Source: Bacillota bacterium
Lineage (GTDB): Bacteria; Bacillota; Bacilli; Calditerricolales; Calditerricolaceae
Assembly (NCBI GenBank): GCA_017577925.1
Contig: PKQU01000101.1
Coordinates: forward strand, 1 to 7,383
DNA: 7,383 nt
Direction: 5' to 3'
Shown here: positions 6,503 to 7,383 of the stretch, in pieces
Layout: each line of letters opens with the position of its first letter
Numbering within the stretch: position 1 is the stretch's first letter
The notes under the pieces: model-generated
The model's database searches: none
What the model saw: only the letters and a program-made list of their open reading frames with translations
Told to the model about the DNA's origin: nothing
Made by a program: the position numbers and the translations under genes

Positions 6503-7027
6503 TTACAGCTGGTGATAGATGAAAGAAAAACGCGCGGCGTGTTCCATCTCGTCCGTCATCGCTTCATAAAAGATGTCGCGAATGGCTTTGTTTCGGGTGA
6601 GCAGTTGCGTGTCGCGGTACAGCTCTGCCGCCTCCAACTCGTCGTAGAACGCCTTTTTCAGCCCCTCTTCGTAGGTGGCAAAGGTGACGGTCATCGGCTT
6701 GACGTCGGGGCGACGGCCGGTCAGGCGGATGTACAGGTTCTCAAACATCCGGTAATGCTTTTTTTCGTCCTCGTACGCGTGTTCGATCTGCTTGCGGTGT
6801 TCATCGTTGGGGGCCATGTCCAGCAGGCGGCGGTAGAACGCAATGGCGGAACGTTCCCCGACAAGCGCCATTCGCAAATTTTTCATAAACTGATCGGCGT
6901 CCCTGAAGAGAGGGGGAGGCATTTTCCGATCCGGCATGCTGTGGGGTGGAACGTGGGGATACGCCGAAGCAGGTGGCCACGCGTGCGGGGGCCGCATCCG
7001 CCCGTACGGCGGGTGATAAGGGTGCAT
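6503..7027 (-). CDS. Ferritin-like/rubrerythrin-type diiron protein with Pro/His-rich N-terminus
   Basis: This gene encodes 174 residues. The C-terminal part (about 43-174) is a four-helix bundle of the ferritin-like superfamily with a complete set of likely diiron ligands in two half-bundles: Glu58, Glu88 and His91 (EDEKKH), then Glu130, Glu160 and His163 (DEMEH). The two triads are offset by exactly 72 residues, with Tyr65 and Tyr137 matching as well. The first 40 residues are unlike the rest, with about fourteen prolines and five histidines, and are probably disordered. There is no signal peptide or rubredoxin CxxC domain, so it is not a classical rubrerythrin. Likely roles are iron or peroxide handling, or a spore-coat-associated ferritin-like protein; none is proven. 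On the minus strand, AAAAGGGAG (7043-7035) lies 7 bases before the ATG at 7027. It converges on suf and diverges from the copper gene. Confidence 0.85.
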   Translation of the reverse strand: MHPYHPPYGRMRPPHAWPPASAYPHVPPHSMPDRKMPPPLFRDADQFMKNLRMALVGERSAIAFYRRLLDMAPNDEHRKQIEHAYEDEKKHYRMFENLYIRLTGRRPDVKPMTVTFATYEEGLKKAFYDELEAAELYRDTQLLTRNKAIRDIFYEAMTDEMEHAARFSFIYHQL

Positions 7028-7124
7028 CGTTTCACTCCCTTTTACCGTGCTGAGTTATGTGTATGCCCCGGGGGGAGAAGGGGACTCCACGCGTGTCCCG
7101 GGCTACGGGGCAGGAGAAATGTCA

Positions 7125-7154
7125 TTGACAGGGAATTGAATGGCGGGATATAAT
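7125..7154 (+). promoter_or_regulatory. Consensus sigma-A promoter of the copper gene
   Basis: TTGACA (7125-7130) and TATAAT (7149-7154) are both perfect hexamers, separated by 18 bases. Transcription should start near 7161, leaving a leader of about 69 bases before the ATG at 7230. Such a strong promoter overlapped by inverted repeats points to control by a repressor. Confidence 0.93.
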
Positions 7155-7168
7155 ACCCCATGGGGGTA
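7154..7168. promoter_or_regulatory. CsoR-type operator, site 1
   Basis: TACCC (7154-7158), five bases, then GGGTA (7164-7168) form an inverted repeat with a fully palindromic CCCCATGGGG core (7156-7165 region). The left arm shares its first base with the end of the -10 hexamer, so a bound repressor would block RNA polymerase. TACCC/GGGTA palindromes with a G-tract are typical of CsoR, the copper(I)-sensing repressor of copZA in Gram-positive bacteria. The csoR gene itself is not in the window. Confidence 0.75.
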
Positions 7169-7189
7169 AAATACCCTGGTGGGGTATTT
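7169..7189. promoter_or_regulatory. CsoR-type operator, site 2
   Basis: AAATACCC (7169-7176) and GGGTATTT (7182-7189) form an 8-bp perfect inverted repeat around a 5-base spacer, the same TACCC-N5-GGGTA design as site 1 and centred 18 bases further on. It lies just after the predicted transcription start. In RNA it could fold as a hairpin, or its left arm could pair with the right arm of site 1. Confidence 0.7.
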
Positions 7190-7229
7190 GTGGTGTGATC
7201 AACTCACCAAAGCTGAGGAGGCGAAAGGC

Positions 7230-7383
7230 ATGACCACCAAAACCTTCAACGTGCAGGGGATGTCCTGCAACCATTGCGTACAAGCCATCGAGCGGGCCTT
7301 GAAGAGCCTTTCCGGCGTTTCCGCCGTTCAGGTCGATCTCGCACAGGGAACCGTAACGGTGACGTATGACGAGGCATTGGTTG
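7230..7383 (+). CDS. copZ: Copper chaperone CopZ, or N-terminal metal-binding domain of CopA (3' truncated)
   Basis: The first 51 codons of a heavy-metal-associated (HMA) domain are present before the window ends. The metal-binding loop is GMSCNHC (10-16), with Cys13 and Cys16 as the copper(I) ligands and Met11 in its usual place. The following helix, VQAIERALKSL, and the VSAVQVDLAQGTVTVTYD strands match the ferredoxin-like fold. B. subtilis CopZ is about 69 residues and starts in the same way, with the cysteines at the same positions. A copper-exporting ATPase CopA can start with an identical domain, so the symbol depends on sequence beyond the window. GAGGAGG (7215-7221) lies 8 bases before the ATG. 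The consensus promoter and two CsoR-type operators upstream support copper-induced expression. Confidence 0.82.
   Translation, partial: MTTKTFNVQGMSCNHCVQAIERALKSLSGVSAVQVDLAQGTVTVTYDEALV

Noticed and set aside
6422..7153. A 243-codon plus-strand frame opposite the ferritin-like gene.
   Set aside because: The minus-strand protein has a full diiron motif set and a good ribosome binding site; the plus-strand frame has neither and runs into the copper promoter.

Overview
The window looks like chromosomal DNA of a GC-rich, Gram-positive bacterium of the Firmicutes, probably a moderately to strongly thermophilic relative of Bacillus. That placement is inference. It rests on the gene order sufC-sufD-sufS-sufU-sufB, the use of the zinc-type scaffold/transfer protein SufU rather than SufA or SufE, strong AGGAGG-type ribosome binding sites, near-consensus sigma-A promoters, and a copper operator of the CsoR kind ahead of a CopZ-like gene. 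No mobile element, CRISPR array, rRNA or tRNA gene was seen.

Region 1 (1-936): the 3' end of a tetratricopeptide-repeat protein, then a complete DUF1802-family gene 19 bases downstream and probably in the same transcript, closed by an intrinsic terminator.

Region 2 (937-1212): an intergenic control region with an 8-bp inverted repeat, an AT-rich block, two candidate sigma-A promoters (the downstream one, TTGATA-N17-TATACT, is the better), and a roughly 105-base leader holding two hairpins.

Region 3 (1213-6423): a complete five-gene SUF iron-sulfur cluster assembly operon. SufS takes sulfur from cysteine onto its catalytic Cys361 and passes it to zinc-bound SufU. The SufB-SufC-SufD complex builds the [Fe-S] cluster, driven by the SufC ATPase. 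Every catalytic or ligand residue that I can place is present. The genes are tightly packed: sufD/sufS overlap by 4 bases, sufS/sufU overlap by 14, and sufU and sufB are 6 bases apart. A 13-bp-stem terminator ends the operon.

Region 4 (6424-7383): on the minus strand, converging on suf, lies a ferritin-like diiron protein with a Pro/His-rich N-terminal extension. Diverging from it is the start of a copper chaperone (CopZ) or CopA gene behind a consensus promoter that carries two TACCC-N5-GGGTA operators. The neighbourhood therefore places Fe-S assembly, a ferritin-like protein and copper handling side by side. This is biologically sensible because copper damages Fe-S clusters, but shared regulation is not shown by the sequence.

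I do not see a clearly new system here. The least explained items are the Pro/His-rich ferritin-like protein, the suf leader structures and the DUF1802 protein.
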